Part shown: piece after piece, positions 42,533 through 52,910 of the stretch
Layout of the letters: each line of letters opens with the position of its first letter
Numbering within the stretch: the first letter of the stretch is position 1
Source of the DNA: Cellulomonas aerilata
GTDB lineage: Bacteria > Actinomycetota > Actinomycetes > Actinomycetales > Cellulomonadaceae
Reading direction: 5' to 3'
Length of the DNA: 64,000 bases
NCBI RefSeq assembly: GCF_007991755.1
Contig: NZ_BJYY01000013.1
Coordinates: 62,001-126,000, forward strand
Made by a program: the position numbers and the translations under genes
Notes under the pieces: generated by a model
What the model was told of the DNA's origin: nothing
The model's database searches: none
The model's input: only the letters and a program-made list of their open reading frames with translations

Positions 42533-45133
42533 GTGCCCGCTGAGAACCTGACCCGCGAGGAGGCGCGCGAGCGCGCCGCTGCGCTGGGCGTCGACCTCTA
42601 CGACGTCACCCTCGACCTGACCACGGGCTCGACGACGTTCGCCTCGACGACGGTGGTCCGGTTCTCCGCGACCGAGGGCGCGAGCACCTTCATCGACCTC
42701 ATCGCCCCGGCCGTCCGCACGGTGACCCTCAACGGGCGCCCGCTGGACCCGGCCGAGGTGTTCGCCGACTCCCGCATCGCCCTGGACGGCCTGGCCGCCG
42801 AGAACGAGCTGCGGGTGGAGGCCGAGTGCGCCTACACGCACACGGGCGAGGGCCTGCACCGGTTCGTCGACCCGGTCGACGACGAGGTCTACCTCTACTC
42901 CCAGTTCGAGGTCGCCGACTCCCGGCGGGTGTTCGCGGTGTTCGAGCAGCCCGACCTCAAGGCGACCTTCCGCTTCACCGTCACCGCACCGGACCACTGG
43001 ACGGTGGTGTCCAACTCCCCCACCCCCGAGCCGGTCCCCGTGGCGGACGACGCCGCCGCGGTCCCGTCCGCGGTGTGGGCGTTCGAGCCGACCCCGGTGC
43101 TGTCCAGCTACGTCACCGCGGTCGTCGCCGGCCCCTACCACCGCGAGACCGGGGAGCTGACCAGCGCGGACGGCCGGACGATCCCGCTCGGCGTCTACTG
43201 CCGGCGCTCCCTGGCCCCGCACCTGGACACCGAGAACATCCTCGACATCACCCGGTCCGGCTTCGCGTTCTACGAGGAGGCGTTCGACCGCCCGTACCCG
43301 TTCGCGAAGTACGACCAGCTCTTCGTGCCGGAGTTCAACGCCGGGGCGATGGAGAACGCCGGCGCGGTGACGTTCCGCGAGTCCTACGTCTTCCGGTCCA
43401 AGGTCCCCGAGGCGACCGTCGAGCGCCGCGCGGTGACGATCCTGCACGAGCTCGCGCACATGTGGTTCGGCGACCTGGTGACGATGCGCTGGTGGGACGA
43501 CCTGTGGCTGAACGAGTCGTTCGCCGAGTACGCCTCGACGCTGGCGACCGCGGAGGCCACGCGCTGGACGACCGCCTGGACGACGTTCTCCTCCATGGAG
43601 AAGTCGTGGGCGTACCGCCAGGACCAGCTGCCCTCGACCCACCCGATCGTCGCGGACATCCGCGACCTGGCCGACGTCGAGGTCAACTTCGACGGCATCA
43701 CCTACGCCAAGGGCGCCAGCGTGCTGCGCCAGCTGGTCGCCTGGGTCGGCAGGGACCACTTCTTCGAGGGCGTGCGGCAGTACTTCGCCACGCACGCGTT
43801 CGGCAACACCACGCTCGCCGACCTGCTCGCCGAGCTCGAGGCGGCCAGCGGCCGGGACCTGTCCGAGTGGTCGGGCCAGTGGCTGCAGCAGGCCGGCGTC
43901 ACTCTCCTGCGCCCGGAGCTCGAGACCGACGGCGACGACGTGCTGACGTCGTTCGCCGTCCGGCAGGAGGTGCCCGCGGAGCACCCGGTGCAGCGCCCGC
44001 ACCGCCTGGCGATCGGCGGCTACGACCTGGTCGAGCGCGACGGCGAGACCCGCCTGGAGCGCACCGTGCGGGTGGAGCTCGACGTCGACGGCGAGCGCAC
44101 CGAGGTCCCCGAGCTCGTCGGGCGCCCGCGCCCGGCGCTCGTCCTGGTCAACGACGACGACTTCGCGTACGCCAAGGTCCGGCTGGACCCGCGGTCGCTC
44201 GAGACCGCGACGGCCCGGCTCGGGTCGTTCACCGAGTCCCTGCCCCGCACCCTGGTGTGGGCGGCGGCCTGGGACATGACCCGCGACGGGGAGTGGGCGG
44301 CGCGCGACTTCGTCGACCTGGTGCTGGGCAACCTCGCGCACGAGACGGACTCCTCCGTGGTGCAGGTGCTGCTGCGCCAGCTCTCGGGGGCGCTGGACGC
44401 CTACGTCGCCGAGGAGCACCGGGAGGCCACGTCGGTCGCCGCCGCCGACCGGCTGTGGGACCTGGTGCAGGGAGCCGCACCCGGAAGCGACGCCCAGCTG
44501 CAGCTCACCAAGGCCTTCGCCGCCCACGCCTGGACGCCGGAGCAGCTCGACGTCGTCGCCGCGCTGCACAGCGGCGAGCGGTCCCTGGAGGGCCTGACGA
44601 TCGACACCGACCTGCGCTGGGAGCTGCTGACCGCGCTCGCGGCCGGCGGCCGCGCGGACGCCGACGCGATCGAGGCGGCGCTCGCCGAGGACCGCACGGC
44701 AACCGGTCAGCGGGCCGCGGCGGCGGCCCGGGCCGCGGTCCCCACGCCCGAGGCGAAGGCGGAGGCGTGGCGGACCATGGTGGAGGACGACACGCTGCCG
44801 AACGCCCTGCTGGAGTCGTCCATCGCGGGGTTCACGTCCGTGCACGACCGGTCGCTCCTGCTGCCCTACGTCGACCGCTACTTCGACAGCCTCGAGCACG
44901 TGTGGACCACGCGGGGGAACGACATGGCGCAGGACGTCGCGCAGGGGCTGTACCCGTCCGAGCTCGCCGCCCACCCGGGCGTCGACCTCCTCGCGCGCAC
45001 CGACGCCTGGCTCGAGGGCCTCGGGGACCGGCTGCCGGGCCTGCGGCGCATGGTGGCCGAGAACCGCGACGCCGTCCGCCGGGCGCTGGCCGCCCAGGAG
45101 CGCGACCGGGCGAGGGACACGGCCGGGGCCTGA
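42533..45133 (+). CDS. pepN: Aminopeptidase N
   Basis: 866 residues from GTG 42533 with AAGGAG seven bases upstream. M1 metallopeptidase motifs are present: the substrate GAMEN (271-275) and the zinc site HELAHMWFGDLVTMRWWDDL (HELAH at 305-309), with the third ligand in LNESFAEY. The C-terminal ERAP1-like helical domain spans about 530-850. The frame is open far upstream, but that stretch is antisense to the Rv2466c-like gene and was excluded. It removes N-terminal residues from peptides in the cytoplasm. Length matches actinobacterial PepN (~850-870). Confidence 0.97.
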   Translation: MPAENLTREEARERAAALGVDLYDVTLDLTTGSTTFASTTVVRFSATEGASTFIDLIAPAVRTVTLNGRPLDPAEVFADSRIALDGLAAENELRVEAECAYTHTGEGLHRFVDPVDDEVYLYSQFEVADSRRVFAVFEQPDLKATFRFTVTAPDHWTVVSNSPTPEPVPVADDAAAVPSAVWAFEPTPVLSSYVTAVVAGPYHRETGELTSADGRTIPLGVYCRRSLAPHLDTENILDITRSGFAFYEEAFDRPYPFAKYDQLFVPEFNAGAMENAGAVTFRESYVFRSKVPEATVERRAVTILHELAHMWFGDLVTMRWWDDLWLNESFAEYASTLATAEATRWTTAWTTFSSMEKSWAYRQDQLPSTHPIVADIRDLADVEVNFDGITYAKGASVLRQLVAWVGRDHFFEGVRQYFATHAFGNTTLADLLAELEAASGRDLSEWSGQWLQQAGVTLLRPELETDGDDVLTSFAVRQEVPAEHPVQRPHRLAIGGYDLVERDGETRLERTVRVELDVDGERTEVPELVGRPRPALVLVNDDDFAYAKVRLDPRSLETATARLGSFTESLPRTLVWAAAWDMTRDGEWAARDFVDLVLGNLAHETDSSVVQVLLRQLSGALDAYVAEEHREATSVAAADRLWDLVQGAAPGSDAQLQLTKAFAAHAWTPEQLDVVAALHSGERSLEGLTIDTDLRWELLTALAAGGRADADAIEAALAEDRTATGQRAAAAARAAVPTPEAKAEAWRTMVEDDTLPNALLESSIAGFTSVHDRSLLLPYVDRYFDSLEHVWTTRGNDMAQDVAQGLYPSELAAHPGVDLLARTDAWLEGLGDRLPGLRRMVAENRDAVRRALAAQERDRARDTAGA

Positions 45134-45157
45134 CGGTCCGGCCGGCGTCAGGCGTGC

Positions 45158-45198
45158 CGACGCCGCCGGCCCGGGACCTCCCGGGACCGGCGGCGTCG
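45158..45198. terminator. Bidirectional hairpin between pepN and malQ
   Basis: CGACGCCGCCGG (45158-45169) pairs with CCGGCGGCGTCG (45187-45198), a perfect 12-bp stem between convergent genes. Confidence 0.65.
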
Positions 45199-45202
45199 GA
45201 CG

Positions 45203-47335
45203 TCAGCCCTTCTGCAGCGCCGCGACCAGCGACCGCAGCCGCGGGTTGTCGAACAGCTCGTCGACCGTGACGAGGTTCCCGACGCCGTCGGCGAGCGGGA
45301 CGCGCCAGTTCGGGTACTCGTCGCTGGTCCCCGGCACGTTCTGCGCGCGCCGCTCCCCGACGGCGTCCACCAGGGCGACGCCGACGAGCACCGACGGGGT
45401 CCGCAGGATCAGCCGGTGCAGCGCCTCGACGATCTCGCGCTCCGACGGGTCGTCGCTGAGCAGCCCCCGGTCGTCGAGCAGGTCGATGAACGAGTCCCGC
45501 TCGTCCTGCGCCTGACGGCGCACGACCGCGGCGGGCTCGGTCAGCAGGCCCAGCCGCTCCCGGATGGCCACGTGCTCGTCCGCCAGGTACCCCGCCGTGG
45601 GCGGCAGGTCGTGGGTCGTGACGGTGGCCAGCGCCAGCCTGCGGTACTTCTCGGGGGGCAGCGGCTTGCCGGCGTCCTGCTCGAACCACAGCACGGACGT
45701 GCCCAGCACCCCCCGCTCGGCCAGGTACCCGCGCACCCACGGCTCCACGAGGCCGAGGTCCTCGCCGATGACGACCGCCCCGGCCCGCGCGGCCTCGAGG
45801 CACAGGATGCCGACGAGCGCGTCGTGGTCGTACTTCACGTAGGCGCCCTGGTCGGGGCTGGAGCCGTCCGGGATCCACCACAGCCGGAAGAGCCCGAGGA
45901 TGTGGTCGATCCGGATCGCACCCGCGTGCCGCAGCACCGTGCGGAGCATGTCCCGGTACGGCAGGTACCCCGCACGGGCCAGGGCGTCCGGCCGCCACGG
46001 CGGCTGCGACCAGTTCTGCCCCTGCTGGTTGTACATGTCCGGCGGGGCGCCAACGCCGACGTGGCGGGCGAGAACGTCCCGCAGCGCCCACGAGTCGGCG
46101 CCCTCGGGGTGCACGCCGACCGCGAGGTCGTGCATGACGCCGATCCGCATGCCGCCCTCGCGCGCGGCGCGCTGCGCGGCGGCGAGCTGCTCGTCCGCGA
46201 CCCACTGCAGCCAGCAGTGGAACGAGACCCGCTCGGCCAGCTCGGTGCGCGCCCGGGCGATGAACGGCGACGACAGGTCGTGCGCCCCCTGCGGCCACTC
46301 CCCCGGCTGCCCGTGCTCCTCGCACAGGGCGGCCCAGAGCGCGAAGCTCTCCAGGCCCTCGCCCTGGTCGGCGCGGAACCGGTCGAAGGCGTCCTGCCGG
46401 GCGGCCGACCGCGGCGCGGCGAAGACCACCTCCAACGCGGACTTCTTCGCCGTCCAGGCGGCGTCCCGGTCGATCGGCCCGGTGTCCGTGCCGCCGGTGC
46501 GGACCGGCTCGCCGGCCCACTCCACCAGCGAGCGGTCGGCGGCGGAGAGGTACGCCGTCTCGCGGATGTCCTCGGGCCGGATGTAGAGCGGGTTGACGAA
46601 CCGGCGCGTGGTCGGCAGGTAGGGCGACGGGCTCATCGGCGCGATGACCTCGCCCGCGTGCAGCGGGTTGATCAGCACGAAGTCCGCGCCGCACCGGTTG
46701 CCCGCCAGCCGCATGATCTCGGCGAGGTCGGCCAGGTCCCCCACGCCCCACGACGCCGCCGAGCGCACCGAGTACAGCTGCGCCATGAAGCCCCACGCCC
46801 GCTCGGCCTCCAGGTGGGGGGGCAGCTCGAGGCGCTCCGGGGTCACCACCACGACGCACCGGGCGTCGCCGCTGGGGCCGGTCGCGTGCAGCGTGTGCCA
46901 GCCGAGCGGCAGGTCGCCTGGCAGCTGGAACGTCGCCCGCCCGACGAGGCGGCCGTCGACCGTCCGCGGCTCGGTGTACTCGTCGAGCTGGGTCATCCGG
47001 CGACGGCCGCCGCCGGCCTCCGGGTCCAGCTCGAGCCAGACGTCGACCGGGTCGCCGTGCGTGACGTGGACGGGGACGCGCGGGGTCTGGCGCTCGCGCA
47101 CCACGACCACCGGTGGCAGCACACGACGCCACGGCTCGTCCTTGGCGTGCGCGAGGGACACGTCGATCCGCTCGGGGGACGACGCGTCGACGCCCATCGC
47201 CTCGAGGAGCGCGACCAGCGTCGTCGCGGACACGGTCTCCTGGTTCCCGAAGAAGCTCTCGTACTCCGTCGTGATGCCGTAGGTCGTGGCGAGCTGGACG
47301 AGGGCGTCAGGGACGGGGGGTGTCGGTTCGGGCAC
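45203..47335 (-). CDS. malQ: 4-alpha-glucanotransferase (amylomaltase)
   Basis: 710 residues from GTG 47335. An N-terminal beta domain of ~130 residues precedes the GH77 barrel. Catalytic landmarks: DFVLINPLHAGEVIAPMSPSPY-type start, the nucleophile Asp in AIRIDHILGLFRLWW, the acid/base Glu in VVIGEDLGLVEPWV, and TTHDLPPTAGYL. It transfers alpha-1,4-glucan segments in maltose/glycogen metabolism. The longer frame to 47419 is arginine-rich; CAGGAT lies six bases before GTG 47335, which favours a leaderless start. Length is typical of actinobacterial MalQ. Confidence 0.95.
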   Translation of the reverse strand: MPEPTPPVPDALVQLATTYGITTEYESFFGNQETVSATTLVALLEAMGVDASSPERIDVSLAHAKDEPWRRVLPPVVVVRERQTPRVPVHVTHGDPVDVWLELDPEAGGGRRRMTQLDEYTEPRTVDGRLVGRATFQLPGDLPLGWHTLHATGPSGDARCVVVVTPERLELPPHLEAERAWGFMAQLYSVRSAASWGVGDLADLAEIMRLAGNRCGADFVLINPLHAGEVIAPMSPSPYLPTTRRFVNPLYIRPEDIRETAYLSAADRSLVEWAGEPVRTGGTDTGPIDRDAAWTAKKSALEVVFAAPRSAARQDAFDRFRADQGEGLESFALWAALCEEHGQPGEWPQGAHDLSSPFIARARTELAERVSFHCWLQWVADEQLAAAQRAAREGGMRIGVMHDLAVGVHPEGADSWALRDVLARHVGVGAPPDMYNQQGQNWSQPPWRPDALARAGYLPYRDMLRTVLRHAGAIRIDHILGLFRLWWIPDGSSPDQGAYVKYDHDALVGILCLEAARAGAVVIGEDLGLVEPWVRGYLAERGVLGTSVLWFEQDAGKPLPPEKYRRLALATVTTHDLPPTAGYLADEHVAIRERLGLLTEPAAVVRRQAQDERDSFIDLLDDRGLLSDDPSEREIVEALHRLILRTPSVLVGVALVDAVGERRAQNVPGTSDEYPNWRVPLADGVGNLVTVDELFDNPRLRSLVAALQKG

Positions 47336-47520
47336 GAACGAATCCTGCCAGAGCGCTCCACCCCCGGCGCGGCGGGGCGCCGTCCCGCGGCCGTCCCCCG
47401 GCGCTCCGCCGGCCGCCACCGGCGCTCGTCCCCCGCTGCGGCCCGGGTGCGCCGGCGGGGCGCGTCCGGCAGCCGGTCGGCGTCGTCGCGGGCCCGGTGA
47501 CCGGGCTAGCGTGGACCGCC

Positions 47521-48573
47521 GTGTCCGCCCTCCTCGACCTCGTCGCGTCCCGCTCCCTGACCGCCGCGGCGCCCGTGCCGACCCCGGGCCCGAGCGTGCC
47601 CGGCGAGATCGCCGCGACGATCGACCGCAGCGCCCGGTGGTTCGACGCCTTCGTCACGCCGGCCTGGCAGATCGCGCTGACCCTCGTGCTCGGGGCGCTC
47701 GTGCTCGCGCTGGTGAGGACGTCGATCGCGCACACCGTGCAGCGCATCGTCGACGGGACCCCCGCGGTGCACCGGCACGCCAGCGCCCTCCTGGCGCGTG
47801 GCCTGCGCCAGGACCGCCCGGACGTGGACCCCAGCCCGCTGGGGGCCGCCCGGCGGGTGCAGCGCGCGGAGACGATGGGGTCGGTGCTGCGCTCGATCAG
47901 CGGCTTCGTGATCGGCGCGCTGGTCATCGTGATCGTCCTGGGCATCCTGCACGTCGACGTCGGCCCGCTGCTGGCCTCGGCGGGCGTCGTCGGCGTCGCC
48001 CTCGGCTTCGGCGCCCAGACGCTCGTCAAGGACTTCCTCGCCGGCGTCTCGATGCTGGTCGAGGACCAGTACGGCGTGGGCGACGTCGTGGACCTCGGCG
48101 AGGCGACCGGCGTCGTGGAGCAGGTCGGCCTGCGGGTCACCCAGGTCCGGTCCCTGGACGGCACGCTGTGGTACGTCCGCAACGGCGAGATCCTGCGTGT
48201 GGGCAACATGACCCAGGGCTGGTCGCGCGCCGTGGTGGAGGTACGGGTCCTGGCCGACGACGACGTCCCACGCGTGCGGGACCTGCTGCTCGCGGCGGCG
48301 GCGGAGGTCGCGGCCGACCCCGAGCTGGGCCACACCGTGCTCGAGGACCCCGAGGTCGCCGGCATCGAGGACCTCACCGCCGAGGGCGTGATGCTGCGCC
48401 TGCTGGTGAAGACGGCCCCGTCGAAGCAGTGGGACGTCGCGCGCGAGCTGCGGGCGAAGATCCGCGACAGCATGCGCGCGCAGGGGATCGAGCTGGCGCT
48501 GCCGCGCCGGGAGGTGGTCGTCGAGCGGCCCGCCGTCGCGCCGGCGCCCGGCCGTCCGGACCAGCTCGCCTGA
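47521..48573 (+). CDS. Small-conductance mechanosensitive channel (MscS family)
   Basis: 350 residues from GTG 47521; TAGCGT lies eight bases upstream. Three or so membrane helices end in the pore-lining helix region ASAGVVGVALGFGAQTLVKDFLAGVSMLVEDQYGVGDVVDLGE, the MscS signature, followed by the beta domain (YVRNGEILRVGNMTQGW) and a C-terminal alpha/beta part. Such channels release solutes on hypo-osmotic shock. The C-terminus has a short Pro/Ala tail. Confidence 0.94.
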   Translation: MSALLDLVASRSLTAAAPVPTPGPSVPGEIAATIDRSARWFDAFVTPAWQIALTLVLGALVLALVRTSIAHTVQRIVDGTPAVHRHASALLARGLRQDRPDVDPSPLGAARRVQRAETMGSVLRSISGFVIGALVIVIVLGILHVDVGPLLASAGVVGVALGFGAQTLVKDFLAGVSMLVEDQYGVGDVVDLGEATGVVEQVGLRVTQVRSLDGTLWYVRNGEILRVGNMTQGWSRAVVEVRVLADDDVPRVRDLLLAAAAEVAADPELGHTVLEDPEVAGIEDLTAEGVMLRLLVKTAPSKQWDVARELRAKIRDSMRAQGIELALPRREVVVERPAVAPAPGRPDQLA

Positions 48574-48643
48574 CCTCCCTCCCCCCGTCCCTGGGCGGCC
48601 GGCGGGCGGCGGGCGGCGGGCGCCGGACCAGGCGACCGCCGCG

Positions 48644-49333
48644 CTAGCGACGGGCGGCGACCGCCGCGGCGAGGGCGAGCAGGTCCGCCGCCGTCTCGTG
48701 CGCGCCGGCCGCGCGGAGCGCGTCGGGCGGCTGGGACGTCGTCACGCCGACCACCCGGCCCACCCCGGCACGCAGCGCCGCGGTGAGGCCCGCCGGGGTG
48801 TCCTCGACCGCGACGAGGTCCGCCGGCCGCAGCCCCAGCAGCTCGCCGCCGCGCCGGTACGGCTCGGGGTCGGGCTTGCCGCGCTCGCACTGCTCGGCGG
48901 TGACCATCGCGAGGCCGTCCGGGTCCACGCCGAGCATCCCCGCGACCTCGCCGACCCAGGCCCGGCTCGCGGACGTGACCACGGCGACCGGCAGCCCGAC
49001 CGACCGGCACGCCCCCAGCAGCTCGGCCGCCCCCGGTACGGGCACCGGCCGGGCGGTCGTGCGGTGCGTCGCCGCGATCACCGCCGCGGTGAGCGTGCGC
49101 GGGTCCTCCCCGCACCAGGGACCGTCCAGCACGGGGAAGACCTCGACCGCGCGACGACCGGCGAACTGCCGGACGACGTCGTCCGGCACGTCCCACCCGC
49201 GGTCGGCGAAGGCGAGGCGGAAGGCCTCCCGGTGCACCGGCTCGCTGTCGACCAGCGTGCCGTCCAGGTCCAGCAGCAGTCCGGCGCCCGGACGGGCGAG
49301 CCGCGCGACGGCGTCGTCGGGCGTCAGGACCAC
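48644..49333 (-). CDS. HAD-superfamily sugar-phosphatase-like hydrolase
   Basis: 229 residues from GTG 49333, overlapping the EIIA stop by 10 bases. Motif I is LLLDLDGTLVDSEPVH, motif II VVTSASRAWV, motif III KPDPEPYRRGGELLG, motif IV LVAVEDTPAGLTAAL. This is the beta-phosphoglucomutase/sugar-phosphatase group. As the last gene of the PTS operon it may dephosphorylate or isomerise a sugar phosphate coming from the transporter; the sugar is not fixed by sequence. Confidence 0.9.
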   Translation of the reverse strand: MVLTPDDAVARLARPGAGLLLDLDGTLVDSEPVHREAFRLAFADRGWDVPDDVVRQFAGRRAVEVFPVLDGPWCGEDPRTLTAAVIAATHRTTARPVPVPGAAELLGACRSVGLPVAVVTSASRAWVGEVAGMLGVDPDGLAMVTAEQCERGKPDPEPYRRGGELLGLRPADLVAVEDTPAGLTAALRAGVGRVVGVTTSQPPDALRAAGAHETAADLLALAAAVAARR

Positions 49334-49788
49334 GCGAGCAGCGGGTCGCCCGCGCTGATGACGGACCCGACGGTGGCGAGCGGCGTGACGGCGGACGCCT
49401 CCCCCTGCAGCGCGACGACGGGGCACACCGGCGAGCGACCGCCGGCCTCGACGGTCACCGGGTCCCAGCTGACGACGGCGTCACCGGCCCGGACCACGTC
49501 GCCCTCGGCGACGTGCAGCGTGAACCCCGCGCCGCCCAGCTGGACGGTGTCCAGGCCCAGGTGCACCAGGGCCGCGCGGCCGCCGTCCGCCTGCACCACG
49601 AACGCGTGGGCGTGCAGCTTCAGCACCGTGCCGGCGACCGGGGCGATGGCGGTCACCGAGCTCTCGCGCACCGGGTCGATCGCCAGACCCGGGCCGACGA
49701 TCTCGCCGGCGAACACGGGGTCCGGGACGTCGGACATCGCGATCACCGTGCCGGCGACGGGCGCCAGCACGGTGAGCGACGTCGACAT
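49324..49788 (-). CDS. PTS glucose-class EIIA protein
   Basis: 154 residues. The ATG at 49788 overlaps the EIIB stop (TGATG). The fold is the beta-sandwich of Crr: TVLAPVAGTVIAMSDVPDPVFAGEIVG, GPGLAIDP, VLKLHAHAFVVQA (H61) and the phosphorylated His in ALVHLGLDTVQLGG (H76). It accepts phosphate from HPr and gives it to the EIIB proteins. It is a stand-alone EIIA, as in streptomycete and other actinobacterial GlcNAc systems. Confidence 0.95.
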   Translation of the reverse strand: MSTSLTVLAPVAGTVIAMSDVPDPVFAGEIVGPGLAIDPVRESSVTAIAPVAGTVLKLHAHAFVVQADGGRAALVHLGLDTVQLGGAGFTLHVAEGDVVRAGDAVVSWDPVTVEAGGRSPVCPVVALQGEASAVTPLATVGSVISAGDPLLAWS

Positions 49789-50018
49789 CAGCGCAGGTCC
49801 TCGATGTCCGACGCGAGGGTGTCGGCCTCGGGTCCCACGACGACCTGGACGACCTTGCCGGAGCGGACGATCCCGAACGCGCCGGTGGCCTTCAGGCCTG
49901 CCTCGTCGACGAGGTCCGGGTTCTCCACCTCGACCCGCAGGCGGGTGATGCACGGCTCCAGGTCGAGGACGTTCGCGTCGCCACCGAGTGCCGCCAGGAT
50001 CTGCTCTGCCTTGCTCAT
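49788..50018 (-). CDS. PTS glucose-class EIIB protein, copy 1
   Basis: 76 residues from the ATG at 50018, with GGAGGAGAATCG upstream. The phosphocysteine is C23 in LDLEPCITRLRVEVENP; the C-terminal VVQVVVGPEADTLASDIEDL is the family end. It passes phosphate from EIIA to the sugar during uptake through EIIC. It is coupled to EIIA and preceded by a second EIIB. Confidence 0.93.
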   Translation of the reverse strand: MSKAEQILAALGGDANVLDLEPCITRLRVEVENPDLVDEAGLKATGAFGIVRSGKVVQVVVGPEADTLASDIEDLR

Positions 50019-50069
50019 CGATTCTCCTCCATCACCGGCGACGACGGGTGTGCCGCTCGCCCAGACTAG

Positions 50070-50303
50070 TCACATCAGGTCTTCCAGATCGGTCGCCAGG
50101 GTGTCCACGCCGGGCCCCACGACGACCTGCACGACACGCCCGGAGATCATCACCCCGTGGCCGCCCGCCGCACGCAGCGCGGCCACGTCGACCAGCCGCG
50201 CGTCCCGGACCTCCGAGCGCAGGCGGGTGGTGCACGGCTCGATGTCGACGATGTTCGCCACCCCGCCGAGCCCCGCGAGGATGCTGCGCGCCTGCTCGTT
50301 CAT
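50070..50303 (-). CDS. PTS glucose-class EIIB protein, copy 2
   Basis: 77 residues from the ATG at 50303. The phosphocysteine is C24 in VDIEPCTTRLRSEVRDA; the end VVQVVVGPGVDTLATDLEDL parallels copy 1. The two differ at many positions but are clearly paralogues in tandem, separated by 51 bases. Having two EIIBs with a single nearby EIIC suggests that one serves an EIIC elsewhere, or is redundant. It follows the GntR gene by 20 bases. Confidence 0.92.
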   Translation of the reverse strand: MNEQARSILAGLGGVANIVDIEPCTTRLRSEVRDARLVDVAALRAAGGHGVMISGRVVQVVVGPGVDTLATDLEDLM

Positions 50304-50323
50304 CGCCACCCGACCCCTCGCCG

Positions 50324-51112
50324 TCATGTCGTCACGTCGACGCCGCGCTCCACCGGTCCGTCCGGCACGGCGCCGTCGCCGGCGGACCTGCGCGGCGTGA
50401 GCGGCCGGCGGGGCGCGCGCAGCGGGACCCACAGCACGTACCGGTCCGCACGGTAGCTGGACCGCGAGTACACGCACGCGGTCTGCCCCGCGAACGTGCG
50501 ACGCGCGAGCCGCAGGACGGCCGCACCGGCACGCAGCCCCAGCATGGCAGCGCCCTGGGCGTCGACCTCGGAGGCCGCGACCGTGTCCTCGCCCCAGTCC
50601 GGCTCGAGCCCGACGGCGCGCAGCTCGCCGTAGATGCTCGCCGGCGGCCCGTCGTCGAACAGCCCGGGCACGAGCAGCTGGGGCACCCACGACTGCTCGA
50701 TCGCCATGGGCTCCCCGTCGGCGTACCGCACCCGGTGGAGGTGGTGCACCGACTCACCGGGCAGCAGGTCCAGCGCGTCGGCGACGTCGGGGGTCGCGGG
50801 GACCACCTCGGCCGCGATGACGCGGGACGACGCGACCATGCCCCGGCGGGCCATCTCCTCCCCGAAGGAGGACAGCCGCACCTCCAGGTCCAGCTTCGCC
50901 GGGGCCACGAACGTGCCACGGCCCTGCTCGCGCTCCAGCAGCCCCTCGACCACGAGCGCGTCGACCGCCTGCCGGACGGTCATCCGGGACACCCCGAACC
51001 GCTCGCAGAGCAGCCGCTCGGACGGGATCGCGTCGCCGACGTCCAGCTCGTGCGTGACCAGCGACCGCAGGTAGTCGCGCACCCGGACGTACTTCAGGAC
51101 GGACGGTCGCAT
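50324..51112 (-). CDS. GntR/UTRA-family transcriptional regulator (DasR/NagR-like)
   Basis: 262 residues from the ATG at 51112. The winged helix is in KYVRVRDYLRSLV to ERLLCERFGVSRMTVRQAVD and EREQGRGTFVA. The UTRA ligand domain includes HHLHRVRYADGEPMAIEQSW and YGELRAVGLEPDW. This is the HutC/DasR/NagR group, often repressors released by glucosamine 6-phosphate or related sugar phosphates. It is first in an operon with EIIB, EIIB, EIIA and HAD, and divergent from EIIC. DasR-like operator sequences occur at EIIC and HPr. The C-terminal tail after the UTRA domain is unusual, ~25 residues. Confidence 0.9.
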   Translation of the reverse strand: MRPSVLKYVRVRDYLRSLVTHELDVGDAIPSERLLCERFGVSRMTVRQAVDALVVEGLLEREQGRGTFVAPAKLDLEVRLSSFGEEMARRGMVASSRVIAAEVVPATPDVADALDLLPGESVHHLHRVRYADGEPMAIEQSWVPQLLVPGLFDDGPPASIYGELRAVGLEPDWGEDTVAASEVDAQGAAMLGLRAGAAVLRLARRTFAGQTACVYSRSSYRADRYVLWVPLRAPRRPLTPRRSAGDGAVPDGPVERGVDVTT

Positions 51113-51260
51113 CGTCGCCACCCCCTGACTGAGGTCGTCGGGCTGGAGTCGTCGGCAGCCCGAGCGGTCCGGCGTCGTGCCCGCCGGGACCCGCCGACCC
51201 GACGCCCGCCGGCCCCGCGCTGCGCGCGCCCGGTGCCCGTCCGGTGCGCACCCGCGATCC

Positions 51261-51312
51261 TTGACACCGGCGGCGCCATTCCACCATGGTGAGCGTCGGC
51301 TGGTCCAGACAT
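51261..51312 (+). promoter_or_regulatory. EIIC promoter with DasR/NagR-like operator
   Basis: TTGACA (51261-51266) is a perfect -35; CATGGT (51285-51290) at 18 bases is a weak -10. Immediately downstream, TGGTCCAGACAT (51301-51312) matches 9 of 12 positions of the dre palindrome TGGTCTAGACCA. A protein bound there would block initiation. Confidence 0.55.
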
Positions 51313-51429
51313 CTAGGCGTGCCCGTACCCGTCGCTTACCCGATCGAGCCGGGTGCCACTCGGGCTGGACCACCACCACCGGCGCACCACCCGGTGACGG
51401 CCCGTGAGACGACGAGGAGCGCCCCGACC

Positions 51430-52764
<1,335 letters not shown>

Positions 52765-52772
52765 CGCCCGAC

Positions 52773-52817
52773 CGACGCCCCGTCCCGATCCCGTCACGCG
52801 ATCGGGCCGGGGCGTCG
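52773..52817 (+). terminator. Hairpin after EIIC
   Basis: Ten base pairs (52773-52782 with 52808-52817), one mismatch, then seven (CCCGATC with GATCGGG) around a nine-base loop. It lies nine bases after the EIIC stop and before ptsI. It could terminate or only weaken read-through. Confidence 0.6.
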
Positions 52818-52910
52818 TGCATGAGTGGCAGCATCGGACCCACGGGGCGCAGCGCCGCACGCCTGCCAGGCAGCGGCGGAGCCCGGACGACGACGACCGA
52901 GGACGCAGAC

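Noticed and set aside
51313-51429. Upstream extension of the EIIC frame to 51286
   Set aside because: The extra residues are Pro/Thr/Arg-rich and include the operator; ATG 51430 has a ribosome site and the usual EIIC N-terminus.
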